A stretch of 64,000 bases of DNA from Bacteroidales bacterium (GCA_028280405.1 JANQLW010000039.1:1-64000), one strand, 5' to 3'. Shown: positions 39,784 to 50,022, counted from the stretch's first letter. Numbers and translations: made by a program. Notes: generated by a model from the letters alone, not told the origin.

Positions 39784-40650
39784 TTAATCTTTTTTTCTAA
39801 TCTTAATGCCTCTTAAATTTTCTTCCCGATTGATCCTTATAAGCTCATTAGGGTGTTCTACTCTTAGTAATTCTCCCTTATATTGAATGTAGATATCGTG
39901 TTCTGAAGTGGGTTCAAAATCCTTAAATATCCATCTGATTTCTTTGGTTTTTTTATTCAGTCTAGCTTTTTGGGGCACCATCTTTTCTATGCTGTCCGGT
40001 TCAATATCAATTAAGGAAACGATGATTTCTGCATGCCCGATCTTACCTTCCCAACCACTGCCTGTATTTAATAGATATTTTATAAACCGGCTACGGCTTA
40101 AATCTTTGTTCTTAATCTCTCCGTTGGGTATCATATACACCACTTTAATGATTTTGGATTCCCCTTTTTTAAAAGATGTTTTCCAATAGTACCAGGGTTT
40201 TTTGTCTTCCTCCTTATAACTTTCATGTGATCCGGCAAAAATCATAGCACTTGTTTTAGGTTTGTTTTTCAAGTGCTTTAATTCTTCCGGTATATAAATT
40301 TCGTAGTCGGGAATTTTTATTCCATCTACATAAATCGAAAATCGTTTCTTATCTGTAGGAAAATAAATATCCTCAATTAAATGGTAGAAATTCATAATTG
40401 GAAATCCAATCGGCATATTAATTGAATCCCCTTCGTTTTTCATATAGAAACTACATTCCACAAGAGAATGATGTTTATATATATTGATAAGGACAATTTC
40501 TTTCTCCATTCGGATATTACATTCTTTTACAGGTATGATGCCCTTTATAACTCTTGGGTTCGGAGAAATATCGGCAAAACATGCTATTTTTAAGAATAAG
40601 CATAAAAATACCAGTATAAATAATTCTTTTTTATTTTGTGATGTTTTCAT
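39784..40650 (-). CDS. Secreted DUF4424-like hypothetical protein
   Basis: Signal peptide; ADISPNPRVIKG...VECSFYMKNEGDSINMPIGFP. Confidence 0.55.
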   Translation of the reverse strand: MKTSQNKKELFILVFLCLFLKIACFADISPNPRVIKGIIPVKECNIRMEKEIVLINIYKHHSLVECSFYMKNEGDSINMPIGFPIMNFYHLIEDIYFPTDKKRFSIYVDGIKIPDYEIYIPEELKHLKNKPKTSAMIFAGSHESYKEEDKKPWYYWKTSFKKGESKIIKVVYMIPNGEIKNKDLSRSRFIKYLLNTGSGWEGKIGHAEIIVSLIDIEPDSIEKMVPQKARLNKKTKEIRWIFKDFEPTSEHDIYIQYKGELLRVEHPNELIRINREENLRGIKIRKKD

Positions 40651-40748
40651 GTTGATGATATTTTTAATTTAAGATTAAATTTAAAAAGGGGAGTATATTT
40701 ATAACACAATGAATTGTTTTATTTGGGTGACTAAAAAAATAAGCTTCT

Positions 40749-41501
40749 TTATTGATTATTCTCTTTTTGTATGATTTTTTTTATTTCTTTTCGCTCTTTC
40801 ATGTAATACATCTTTTCTCGCTTAACTTCATTGAGCAAAATATTTTTATCAATTGTTTGAATATCTTCTTTTATTTTAATACCTCTTTTTTTGTTATTAT
40901 AATTTTCTTTTGAAATAGGAAATTTCCTTTCTAAATCAAGTCCGTTTTTGTTTCCACTTCCAAAAACCAACCTCCCATTGAGCATGAATGCCATCAGATT
41001 ATTGCTACATCTGTTTTTATGATATTCTATTAAGTCAATAAGGTTAAACATATACTCTGGACGAGTAGTGCGCCAACCCCAGATTCCATTTTTAAGTTTT
41101 TTACATCCAAATAGCCTGTTAGTTCTTGTTTGCTTTCATCTTTATATGATAATATAATTAGAAAGTTAGGGTCAAATACAAATAGTTTACTAATATCTAA
41201 TTTAGAAATATCCTTTTGATTTTTGATTAGTGTTGAGTCAACTCGATTAAAAAAAATAAAATTAAGCTTAGATCTGTCAATTTTACCATTAATTATACTA
41301 AGAATTGGGTGATAATTTTTATCTAAAAGATTTTTATAATTCTGTTTATGATAGAGCATTCCATTTAGACATTCCGAAATAACTTCTTCCTTGATTGGAT
41401 CACAAGATTTTAAGAATGAATTTGATGTAATTTTGGCATCTTTATTTGCACGCGTAAATAAATAAAATCAGTGATATTAATATATAAAAATTCTTTTTCA
41501 T
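40749..41501 (-). pseudogene. Lipoprotein gene disrupted by two apparent frameshifts
   Basis: MKKNFYILISLILFIYAC... shifts into KDAKITSNSFLKSCDPIKEEVISECLNGMLYHKQNYKNLL..., then at an A-run (cttaaaaatgg) into NGIWGWRTTRPEYMFNLIDLIEYHKNRC. Confidence 0.65.
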
Positions 41502-41526
41502 AATCCGTGTTTTAAATTTAAGTTAT

Positions 41527-41997
41527 TTAATTTGTAAATACTAAGCCTGGAGCTTGTGATGGAGTCCAAAAGGTAACAGGACCCAAATCAGGGCAATTTG
41601 CATAAATACAATCTGTATTTTGGTCGTAACCACAGGCTGCAACTGCATGAGTACCACCTGTATAAAAGCTACTCCATAAAACCATTGGATATAATGAAAT
41701 ATTATAAAAGCTGTCGGTACCAATTAGCGACATGCAGGTATAACCAAATGCTCCAGCTGATGCCATTCCTTCAGATAAGGTTACTCCAATATCTATGGGA
41801 TTAGATGTGTTTTGCGCTATTTGAGCTGAAGCTCTAGCATAAGATGGATTTCCTATACACATTGCCAATGAAAAATGATGACACCAAGCTTGATAGCCAT
41901 AATGTCCTTGAATGAATGAAGGAATGCTAACGGTAAAACTGTTTAGAAAAATAAAAGTTAGACTTGCAAAAAGTAATAAGATAATTTTTTCCCTCAT
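41527..41997 (-). CDS. Secreted putative papain-like cysteine peptidase fold protein
   Basis: Signal peptide; YGYQAWCHHFSLAMCIG, GGTHAVAACGYDQNTDCIYANCPD. Confidence 0.45.
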   Translation of the reverse strand: MREKIILLLFASLTFIFLNSFTVSIPSFIQGHYGYQAWCHHFSLAMCIGNPSYARASAQIAQNTSNPIDIGVTLSEGMASAGAFGYTCMSLIGTDSFYNISLYPMVLWSSFYTGGTHAVAACGYDQNTDCIYANCPDLGPVTFWTPSQAPGLVFTN

Positions 41998-42310
41998 AAT
42001 AAAAAATTTTAATAATTAATAAGTTGACAATTTATTCTAAATATGTTATATATTAGAACACTTCAAAAAGACATTTTTAATAAAAAAAAGTTGAAAGTAA
42101 TATCCTTTTCATAAAATGAAGTTTTGTTTATAAAATTGAGGCATACATTTATAAGACAATTAACTATGAAAAGGGGGTGGTAAATAAAAAATAAAGTCAC
42201 TATAATCGATCATTCTTAATTGTTTTAAGCTGTAATTCTTTTAATTTTTCTTTCTTGTCTTGTTATTTTAAGCTTATTTACATACAACACTTTAAATATG
42301 AAATTAGGAT

Positions 42311-42343
42311 AAAAAAAGAGTGACCCATATGGATCACTCTTTC
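42311..42343 (-). terminator. tsf operon terminator
   Basis: GAGTGATCCatatGGGTCACTC followed by T7 on the minus strand. Confidence 0.85.
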
Positions 42344-42365
42344 AAGATATCATTAATTGTTATTC

Positions 42366-43199
42366 TTAGTTACTAGCTAACATTAAGCGTGCAAAAGAAG
42401 TAACTGTTAAATCTTTATCAGTTTCTGCTAAATATTCTTTAACAGTTTTTTTAGTATCACGGATAAATGCCTGGTTAACTAAAGTATTTTCTTTTAAGAA
42501 TTTGTTTACTTTACCCATGGCAATTTTCTCAAGAATTTGTTCCGGCTTTCCTTCCTCACGTGCCTGGTCCATACCGATTTGTTTTTCTTTTTCGATAATT
42601 TCAGCATCAACACCTTCTTCATTAACAGCAATAGGAGCCATTGCTGCAACCTGCATTGCTAATTCTTTACCTAATTGATCAACATCTCCAGCTTTATTTA
42701 AACCAAGTACGGTAGCAAGACGGTTTCCCTGGTGGATGTAAGCAAATGTTTTAGCAGCTTCAACACATTGAAAAGCTCCCAGCTCAATTTTTTCACCAAT
42801 TACACCCGTTTGGTCAGTGATAAGATCAGCTACTTTTCTTCCGTTTAATTCTAATTCTTTTAGTTCATCAGTAGATTTTGGTTGATTGGCAATAGCCAGA
42901 TCAGCGATAGAATTAACAAATGTTACAAAATCTTCATTTTTAGCAACAAAGTCAGTTTCACAGTTAACCATCACAACAGCACCATAAGTTTGGTCTTCGG
43001 TAGTTTTTGCGATAACAACACCTTCAGTAGCTTCGCGGTCAGCTCTTTTTGAAGCAACTTTTTGGCCTTTTTTACGAAGATAATCAACGGCTTTATCGAA
43101 ATCACCTTCACATTCTACCAATGCTTTTTTACAGTCCATCATACCTGCACCGGTATGTTTTCTTAATTTATTAACGTCAGCGGCAGTTATTTTTGTCAT
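42366..43199 (-). CDS. tsf: Elongation factor Ts
   Basis: ITAADVNKLRKHTGAGMMDCKKALVECEGD; VMVNCETDFVAKNEDF. Confidence 0.97.
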   Translation of the reverse strand: MTKITAADVNKLRKHTGAGMMDCKKALVECEGDFDKAVDYLRKKGQKVASKRADREATEGVVIAKTTEDQTYGAVVMVNCETDFVAKNEDFVTFVNSIADLAIANQPKSTDELKELELNGRKVADLITDQTGVIGEKIELGAFQCVEAAKTFAYIHQGNRLATVLGLNKAGDVDQLGKELAMQVAAMAPIAVNEEGVDAEIIEKEKQIGMDQAREEGKPEQILEKIAMGKVNKFLKENTLVNQAFIRDTKKTVKEYLAETDKDLTVTSFARLMLASN

Positions 43200-43230
43200 T
43201 TTTATTAATATTTAAGGTTAGATAAGAGAA

Positions 43231-44127
43231 TTAGTTATTTGCTTTTTTAGAAACGCTTTTTCTTGGGCGTTTTGCAGGTTCTTCTGAATCTTCAAGAGGT
43301 TTGTCTTTAGAAACAGGTTTTTTACTCAAGCCTTTTTCAATTTCTGCATCCTCTTGCTCTTCAATCTCTTCAATTGTAGTAGATTTAACCTTAGCTACAA
43401 TTCTTTCTTCCTCTTCTGCAGCTTGTTTATCTTTATCAAGTTTTCTTTCTGCTAACCCTTCAGCAATTGCATTTATCATAATGCTAACAATTAATTCAAT
43501 AGATTTTGAAGCATCATCATTTGCCGGGATTGGAAAATCAACTTGTTTAGGATTTGAATTGGTATCAACAATTGCAAATGTAGGAATATTTAATTTTTTA
43601 GCCTCAGCAACAGCAATGTGTTCTTTGTTAATGTCAACGATAAAGATAGCTGAAGGTAATCTGTTAAGATCAGAAATACTACCTAAGTTCTTTTCTAATT
43701 TTGCACGCTCACGTGTAATTTGTAAACGTTCTCTTTTAGAGAAGTTAGAATAAGTATCAGTATTCATCATTTTATCGATAGAAGCCATTTTACGAACAGC
43801 TTTACGAATGGTCGCAAAGTTGGTAAGCATCCCACCTGGCCATCTTTCAGTTACATAAGGCATATTTACTTTTTCTACCTGAGTAGCAACGATGTCTTTA
43901 GCTTGTTTTTTTGTAGCTACGAACAATATTTTTTTACCGGATTTGGCAATTTGTTTGATAGCAGCTGCAGCTTCTTCAATTTTTGCAATTGTTTTGTATA
44001 AATCAATAATGTGGATTCCGTTACGCTCCATAAAAATATAAGGAGCCATATTTGGATTCCATTTTCTTTTTAAATGTCCAAAATGAACACCTGCGTCCAA
44101 TAATTGGTCAAAATCAATTCTTGCCAT
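43231..44127 (-). CDS. rpsB: 30S ribosomal protein S2
   Basis: LLDAGVHFGHLKRKWNPNMAPYIFMERNGIHIIDL; ERWPGGMLTNF. Confidence 0.98.
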   Translation of the reverse strand: MARIDFDQLLDAGVHFGHLKRKWNPNMAPYIFMERNGIHIIDLYKTIAKIEEAAAAIKQIAKSGKKILFVATKKQAKDIVATQVEKVNMPYVTERWPGGMLTNFATIRKAVRKMASIDKMMNTDTYSNFSKRERLQITRERAKLEKNLGSISDLNRLPSAIFIVDINKEHIAVAEAKKLNIPTFAIVDTNSNPKQVDFPIPANDDASKSIELIVSIMINAIAEGLAERKLDKDKQAAEEEERIVAKVKSTTIEEIEEQEDAEIEKGLSKKPVSKDKPLEDSEEPAKRPRKSVSKKANN

Positions 44128-44241
44128 TTGATTTGTTTTAATTTGTTTACATTCTTTTTACAACAATTGCCAAGTAGTTCCGTTTTCGAAAGTCTTGGCA
44201 ATTTAGATACTAAACTCTTTCCAGTGTTGTTGAAATATATA

Positions 44242-44628
44242 TTAACGTTTACTGAATTGGAATTTCTTTCTTGCTTTTGGTTGTCCGGGTTTTTTACGTT
44301 CAACCATACGAGGATCTCTTCTCATTAAACCTTTAGCTTTTAAGGCCGGTCTGTTTTCCTCATCAATTTTGCATAATGCCCTTGCAATTGCTAAACGAAG
44401 AGCTTCTGCTTGTCCGTTAACACCACCACCATCTAAATTTACTTTGATATCATATTTTTCCAATGATTCACAAATTTCAAGTGGTTGACGAACTACATAT
44501 TGTAAAGTAGCAGTTGGGAAATAGTCTTTATAATCTTTTTTATTAACGGTAATCGATCCTTTTCCTTCTGAAAGATAAATCCTTGCAACGGCCGTTTTTC
44601 TTCTTCCTAAAGTGTTAATTACTTCCAT
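44242..44628 (-). CDS. rpsI: 30S ribosomal protein S9
   Basis: TLGRRKTAVARIYLSEGKG; C-terminal DPRMVERKKPGQPKARKKFQFSKR. Confidence 0.98.
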   Translation of the reverse strand: MEVINTLGRRKTAVARIYLSEGKGSITVNKKDYKDYFPTATLQYVVRQPLEICESLEKYDIKVNLDGGGVNGQAEALRLAIARALCKIDEENRPALKAKGLMRRDPRMVERKKPGQPKARKKFQFSKR

Positions 44629-44632
44629 GTCT

Positions 44633-45088
44633 CTACTTAATTGTGTTTAATTTAATTTCTTTTGGTTGTTGAGCTTCTTGTTTGTGCTCTGGTCCTTCAT
44701 AAACATATAAGTTCCTGAAAAGCTCTCTTCCAAGCCTGTTTTTAGGGAGCATACCTTTTACTGCTTTTTCCACCATTGCTGTAGGTTTCTTTTTCATTAG
44801 TTCCTGTGCAGTAACAATACGTTGTCCTCCCGGATAACCACTGTGGCGAACATATTCTTTGTCTGTCCATTTAGCACCGCTTAAGTTGACCTTTTCTGCA
44901 TTGATAATTACAACATTATCACCACAATCAACATGAGGAGTGTAATTCGTTTTGTGTTTCCCTCTTAATAGGTAAGCTACTCTAGAGGCTAAACGTCCTA
45001 ATGTTTCGTTCTCAGCATCGATCAAAACCCACTCTTTGTTTACGGTTGCTTTGTTCGCACTTATTGTTTTGTAACTTAAGGTATCCAT
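44633..45088 (-). CDS. rplM: 50S ribosomal protein L13
   Basis: WVLIDAENETLGRLASRVAYLLRGKHKTNYTPHVDCGD. Confidence 0.98.
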   Translation of the reverse strand: MDTLSYKTISANKATVNKEWVLIDAENETLGRLASRVAYLLRGKHKTNYTPHVDCGDNVVIINAEKVNLSGAKWTDKEYVRHSGYPGGQRIVTAQELMKKKPTAMVEKAVKGMLPKNRLGRELFRNLYVYEGPEHKQEAQQPKEIKLNTIK

Positions 45089-45323
45089 CTATTTTTTCTT
45101 TTTCTAAAATATTCCTTGATTAAAATGGGGTGCAAAAATAGAAACAAATTTTCTATTTAACAAATTTGCTAACAAGAATTTGTTGAAAAAATCAAACTTC
45201 CTGAAAGCAACCCAGATTTTCGGCTGCAAAAATAAAAATAAATTGTTTACAACAATGTTATGTCTATTATTATTTTCCGATTTTTAATTTAATCCTTACT
45301 TTCGTAAAAATCTTTGTTTGGAA

Positions 45324-46238
45324 ATGTCAATCTCAGTTTATAATCTTAATAAAAGATATAAAGAGATCATTGCCCTTAATGATCTCTCTTTTTCTATAGA
45401 TAGAGGTGAGGTTGTTGGTTTGTTGGGTCCAAATGGTGCCGGGAAATCAACCTTGATTAAAATAATCACATCATATATTGTTGCGGATTCAGGGAAAGTT
45501 ATTGTGGATGGGTTAGATGTTAATGCTAAATGTAATGAAGTAAAAAACAGAATAGGATATTTACCTGAAAACAATCCCCTGTACGATGATATGTTTGTCA
45601 GGGAATATCTGGAATTTGCTTGTAACTTGCATTTTAAGAAAAAATTGAAAGTATTGGGGAAAGTGGATGAATTAATCATTAAAACGGGTTTGCCGGAAGT
45701 TCAGTTTCAAAAAATAGCATCTTTATCTAAAGGATACCGACAAAGGGTTGGTATTGCTCAGGCATTAATAAATGACCCCTCAGTATTAATTCTTGATGAA
45801 CCCACAACAGGATTAGACCCAAATCAAGTTGTTGAAATCAGAAATCTGATTAAAGAACTGGGTAAGAATAAAACAATAATATTTTCTTCTCATATTATGC
45901 AGGAGGTCGAAGCAATTTGTAACCGGGTCATCGTTTTGGATCGTGGTAAGCTTGTTGCAGATGGAAGTATGGCTGAATTAATAGATCAATTTAAAGGCTA
46001 TACGAATTTTGTTGTTGAGTTTGATAAGCCAATAGGTATTGATGTATTAAAAAATGAGATTGAAGGTATCAATGAAATTGATCGTAATGACAGTGTATAT
46101 ATAATAAATACTGATAAAGATATACGTTCGGCTATATTTGAATTTGCAGTTTCTTATAATTTAAAAATTTTAAGCCTTAATAGAGAAGAAAAATCTATGG
46201 AACAAGTATTTCATGCTTTGACCCATGTCAAAAAATAG
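45324..46238 (+). CDS. gldA: ABC transporter ATP-binding protein, GldA-like
   Basis: LLGPNGAGKSTLIKIIT, SKGYRQRVGIAQAL, LILDEPTTGLDPNQ. Confidence 0.85.
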   Translation: MSISVYNLNKRYKEIIALNDLSFSIDRGEVVGLLGPNGAGKSTLIKIITSYIVADSGKVIVDGLDVNAKCNEVKNRIGYLPENNPLYDDMFVREYLEFACNLHFKKKLKVLGKVDELIIKTGLPEVQFQKIASLSKGYRQRVGIAQALINDPSVLILDEPTTGLDPNQVVEIRNLIKELGKNKTIIFSSHIMQEVEAICNRVIVLDRGKLVADGSMAELIDQFKGYTNFVVEFDKPIGIDVLKNEIEGINEIDRNDSVYIINTDKDIRSAIFEFAVSYNLKILSLNREEKSMEQVFHALTHVKK

Positions 46239-46304
46239 ATCCCTAGATGTGTTTTTCATTTTAATCGTCTGGCTTGTAAAATATTTTTTATACTTTTGCT
46301 TCAA

Positions 46305-46380
46305 TTTTGTGGAAAGATTTGATTGATTGCAACCACGGTAAAAAAATGCTAAAGCAATACCATTCCAACCAATCATTAAT
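46305..46380 (+). ncRNA. Candidate SAM-type riboswitch (SAM-I clan variant) in metK leader
   Basis: GTGGAAAGATTTGATTGATTGCAACCACGGTAAAAAAATGCTAAAGCAATACC...CCAACCAATCA; GCAACC...TGCTAAA signature, P1 TGATTG/CAATCA, ATTGC/GCAAT pairing; preceded by TACTTTTG promoter at 46291-46298. Confidence 0.5.
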
Positions 46381-46416
46381 TCCCAATTGTTTAACCTTAA
46401 ATTATAATTTTTAATA

Positions 46417-47706
46417 ATGGGATATTTATTTACTTCAGAATCTGTGTCAGAAGGGCATCCTGATAAGGTAGCCGATCAAATATCTGATGCTTTATTAGAT
46501 GAAATGCTACGATTCGATCCGGAATCAAAGGTAGCATGCGAAACTTTAGTGACAACCGGATTAACTGTTTGTTCGGGTGAAGTTAAAACCAAAGGATACG
46601 TCGATATTCAAAAGATAGCCAGAGGTGTAATCAAAAGAATTGGTTATACGGAAGCAGCATATAGGTTTGATTCAGAATCTTGTGGGGTGATTTCTGCCAT
46701 TCATGAGCAATCACCGGATATTAATCAAGGTGTGGTTCGTGAATCTGATGAGCTTCAGGGTGCAGGTGATCAAGGTATGATGTTTGGCTATGCCAATAAA
46801 GAAACAGAAGATTTTATGCCGTTAACATTGGTATTATCTCATCTATTCTTAATGGAACTAGCTAACATTCGAAGAGAAGGCAAAGAAATGACATACCTTC
46901 GCCCGGATGCTAAGTCACAGATTACTTTGGAATTTGATGACCATGGGAATCCTTTTAGAATTGATGCTATTGTGATTTCTACCCAACATGATGAATTTGA
47001 TGAAGAGCTGCTAATGCTTCGTAAAATTAAATCGGATGTTGAATCAATTCTTATTCCCAGGGTTAAAGAAAGATTATCAAAAAAAAGCCACGGGTTGTTT
47101 AAAGAAGATTATAAACTTTATGTAAATCCAACCGGTAAATTTGTTATAGGTGGCCCACATGGAGATACAGGCTTAACAGGACGTAAAATTATTGTGGATA
47201 CTTATGGCGGACGTGCTGCTCATGGTGGAGGTGCTTTTTCTGGAAAAGATGCTTCTAAGGTAGATCGATCTGCTGCTTACGCAACTCGTCATATTGCAAA
47301 AAATATAGTTGCTGCAGGAATTGCTGATGAAGTTCTTGTTCAGGTTGCTTATGCAATTGGTGTAGCTGATCCTGTTGGTTTATACGTGAATACCTTCGGA
47401 ACTGCTAAGGTAAAAGATGAAAATGGACAACTGTTGTCTGATAGTCAGATTGCTGAGAAAATAAAGAATTTGTTTGATTTAAAACCATTTGCTATTGTAC
47501 AAAGATTTGGATTAAAGAATCCTATTTTTGAACCTACAGCAGCATATGGCCATTTTGGCCGTGATTATTTTAAAAAAGAAATAGAAGTTTACTATGAAGA
47601 TGAACAAACGGTAAAACGAGGTAATAAATTTTTTAAAGAAGTTGAATTCTTTGCCTGGGAAAAACTTGATTATGTTGATAAAGTAAAAGAAGCTTTTAAT
47701 CTGTAA
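46417..47706 (+). CDS. metK: S-adenosylmethionine synthase
   Basis: [61 protein letters not shown]. Confidence 0.98.
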   Translation: MGYLFTSESVSEGHPDKVADQISDALLDEMLRFDPESKVACETLVTTGLTVCSGEVKTKGYVDIQKIARGVIKRIGYTEAAYRFDSESCGVISAIHEQSPDINQGVVRESDELQGAGDQGMMFGYANKETEDFMPLTLVLSHLFLMELANIRREGKEMTYLRPDAKSQITLEFDDHGNPFRIDAIVISTQHDEFDEELLMLRKIKSDVESILIPRVKERLSKKSHGLFKEDYKLYVNPTGKFVIGGPHGDTGLTGRKIIVDTYGGRAAHGGGAFSGKDASKVDRSAAYATRHIAKNIVAAGIADEVLVQVAYAIGVADPVGLYVNTFGTAKVKDENGQLLSDSQIAEKIKNLFDLKPFAIVQRFGLKNPIFEPTAAYGHFGRDYFKKEIEVYYEDEQTVKRGNKFFKEVEFFAWEKLDYVDKVKEAFNL

Positions 47707-47709
47707 ATG

Positions 47710-47738
47710 AAAAATCCCGATTTAATTGGGATTTTTTT
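47710..47738 (+). terminator. metK terminator
   Basis: AAAATCCCGATTTAATTGGGATTTTTTT. Confidence 0.85.
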
Positions 47739-48141
47739 AATGCTTAATAATAAGCTTTCGGGTAACAACAATTTTTTTATCCAGCTTTAAGGAATAAAAA
47801 TAAATTCCTCCTGATAAATCATCTGTTTGTATTTTTAAGGTGCCGGTTAAATCATCCAGTACAAATTCTTTAACAATGGATCCTAATAGTGATCTTAGAA
47901 TTATCTTTGCCTCAAGAACTTCCTGAGGAACTTTATAATCCAGCTTAGTATATGTAATTGCCGGATTTGGATATGCGTTGGATAATTCAAATATTTCTTC
48001 CTTTTTTATATCTTCGGTAAAAACTTTGTCATTGTCAAAATTGAAAGAAGTATTGCCTGCAACTAAATTGGAATTATAAATTCCGCTTAGCCCAAACAAA
48101 ATAATGCCAATAAAAAGAAGGGGTCGTAGAAATATTTTCAT
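47737..48141 (-). CDS. Small secreted protein consisting mostly of a T9SS type A C-terminal sorting domain
   Basis: Signal peptide then LSNAYPNPAITYTKLDYKVP...GGIYFYSLKLDKKIVVTRKLIIKH. Confidence 0.8.
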   Translation of the reverse strand: MKIFLRPLLFIGIILFGLSGIYNSNLVAGNTSFNFDNDKVFTEDIKKEEIFELSNAYPNPAITYTKLDYKVPQEVLEAKIILRSLLGSIVKEFVLDDLTGTLKIQTDDLSGGIYFYSLKLDKKIVVTRKLIIKH

Positions 48142-48250
48142 AGGCATTTTAACTTGACAATTAACTATGCGATACAATCGTGCATAGTAAATATACACAA
48201 AAAAAGGCTTCATGTGAAGCCTTTTCTATTTATTTAACAATTTTTTAGCT

Positions 48251-49441
48251 TTACAAGCCTAATTTTCTCAAAATAGATTTTGGAACGGCGTCTTTATGGA
48301 CCATGATTGATATGGTGCTTAACTTTACAAATTCTTTTGACATGTAGAGAAAACCTTTGTATTTATGAGTTCCGATATCCCAGGAATTTTTAGTGTAGAA
48401 ATATTTAGTTCCGTTTTGATCTTTCGCTATGCCTGTAATTAACATTCCATGATCGTCGGTAGTAGAATAGTTATCATAAGCTTCCTGGCGGATTTCTGGA
48501 GTTACTTTTACTTCCGGTACAGGCCCCTTAAAATTGAATAATGCTTTTTCTCTTTCTTTTTTAGTAAGAGGCTCCCATTTTTCTTTTTCACTACCTGATA
48601 AATCTTTTAATTCTTTATCCGGTAAAACAGCAACTCCATTTTTCCATGAAAAACCTTTATTACTTACGTCACCTCCCCAACAGAAAGTATATCCTTTTTT
48701 AATCGCATGCTCCATAACCTCCATTAATTCATCCAAAGGAAGGTTATAAGCTTGAGAGTGCATCCAGTTGTCAGGAATTTTAACAATGAAAGGTTTGTAG
48801 AATTCTTCATGGGTAAAGGATGTTAGCTCAACATAATCATCCATACTCAAACCTAATTCATCTGAAAAAGATTTTGGAGTATATTCTTTGCCATTATATT
48901 CAAACGTTGAAGGATAGGCTCCCAAATATTCATTTAAAGTGTGTTCAACCACATTCTGCCATACCGGACTTAATGTTCTGTTTTTATTCTTTATGATTGC
49001 ATCAGCAAAGCTTTTTATAACGATATCCATTTCGCCGTGTCTGTGAATGTTTTGTCCAATATTTAACCCGGTATAAGCTGATTCAGGAACGATTCCAAAG
49101 TTTTTAAGCACCCACGGTCCATCACTAAATCCACCGCCACCGGCAAGGTTTAAATGGCCATGAAAGCGTACATATCTTTTTGTTTTTTCACTGTAGCAGT
49201 GACGAACGATAAACATTTCGGAAAGATCATATTCCCCTTTATTCATTCTCAATAATTCTGATTCAAAAAAACCGGTTAATGAGAAACTCCAGCAAGTGCC
49301 CGATTTTGCTTGATTCTTAACAGGTGTACTTGGGTTTTCTTTGATCATTTTAAATTCAAAGCCTTTTTTATCTTTATCCTTAGCATTTAAACCTACAAAA
49401 ACAAAAAGGCATAATAGTAGTAAACTAGTAGTTTTCTTCAT
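48251..49441 (-). CDS. Peptidase C1B family (bleomycin hydrolase/aminopeptidase C-like), secreted
   Basis: Signal peptide; PVKNQAKSGTCWSFSLTGFFESELLR; DDHGMLITGIAKD; KNSWDIG. Confidence 0.9.
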   Translation of the reverse strand: MKKTTSLLLLCLFVFVGLNAKDKDKKGFEFKMIKENPSTPVKNQAKSGTCWSFSLTGFFESELLRMNKGEYDLSEMFIVRHCYSEKTKRYVRFHGHLNLAGGGGFSDGPWVLKNFGIVPESAYTGLNIGQNIHRHGEMDIVIKSFADAIIKNKNRTLSPVWQNVVEHTLNEYLGAYPSTFEYNGKEYTPKSFSDELGLSMDDYVELTSFTHEEFYKPFIVKIPDNWMHSQAYNLPLDELMEVMEHAIKKGYTFCWGGDVSNKGFSWKNGVAVLPDKELKDLSGSEKEKWEPLTKKEREKALFNFKGPVPEVKVTPEIRQEAYDNYSTTDDHGMLITGIAKDQNGTKYFYTKNSWDIGTHKYKGFLYMSKEFVKLSTISIMVHKDAVPKSILRKLGL

Positions 49442-49520
49442 AGTATTTGATTGATAAAAATTCGTAATTCTGATTTTTTGATAATTCGGAGCAAATTTAG
49501 AGTAAAGATTTTGAAATAAA

Positions 49521-49550
49521 AAAAAGCAGGTCGATAATTACCTGCTTTTT
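49521..49550. terminator. Bidirectional hairpin terminator
   Basis: AAAAAGCAGGTcgataattACCTGCTTTTT. Confidence 0.8.
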
Positions 49551-49567
49551 GTAGAATTTATTTTTAG

Positions 49568-49990
49568 CTATTGCCAAAGGATCAGAATGATAGCCATGAT
49601 CAGTATCATAACAACTCTATACATGGCCGTTACCCAAAATAATTTAATGGAATGACGGTTGTATAAATAGTCTGATAGTTGATTACCTGCATAAAGGAAA
49701 AATCCAAACAAAACTGTTAATGGAACTGCATGACCTACAAAGGTTATTCCCCAGGTTACAATGACCGCCTCTAGAACAAAAGCAGTTAAGAAAGTTGTAA
49801 TAAATGTAATCACCATTGCTTTTGCCCAGCCATCTTTTAAATCTTCTTCTTTAAAGCCATGAAGTTTCATCCATAAATTACCAAACAAAGCTTTTGAATA
49901 CCAAATTGCTCCTAAAGCATATCCGGCAACAGCAGCTACAAGTACTGCGAGCCAATTAATGGCTCCAATATTAATGATACATTCTCCCAT
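49568..49990 (-). CDS. DUF1761 family membrane protein
   Basis: AINWLAVLVAAVAGYALGAIWYSKALFGNLWMK. Confidence 0.8.
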   Translation of the reverse strand: MGECIINIGAINWLAVLVAAVAGYALGAIWYSKALFGNLWMKLHGFKEEDLKDGWAKAMVITFITTFLTAFVLEAVIVTWGITFVGHAVPLTVLFGFFLYAGNQLSDYLYNRHSIKLFWVTAMYRVVMILIMAIILILWQ

Positions 49991-50022
49991 AATTTGTTAG
50001 ATTTAGTTTAACATTTGGTTTG

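Noticed and set aside
43301-43753. 150-aa plus ORF antisense to rpsB
   Set aside because: Ser/Leu-rich shadow ORF of a ribosomal protein gene.
45338-45679. 113-aa minus ORF inside gldA
   Set aside because: Shadow ORF; composition mirrors the ABC ATPase on the other strand.
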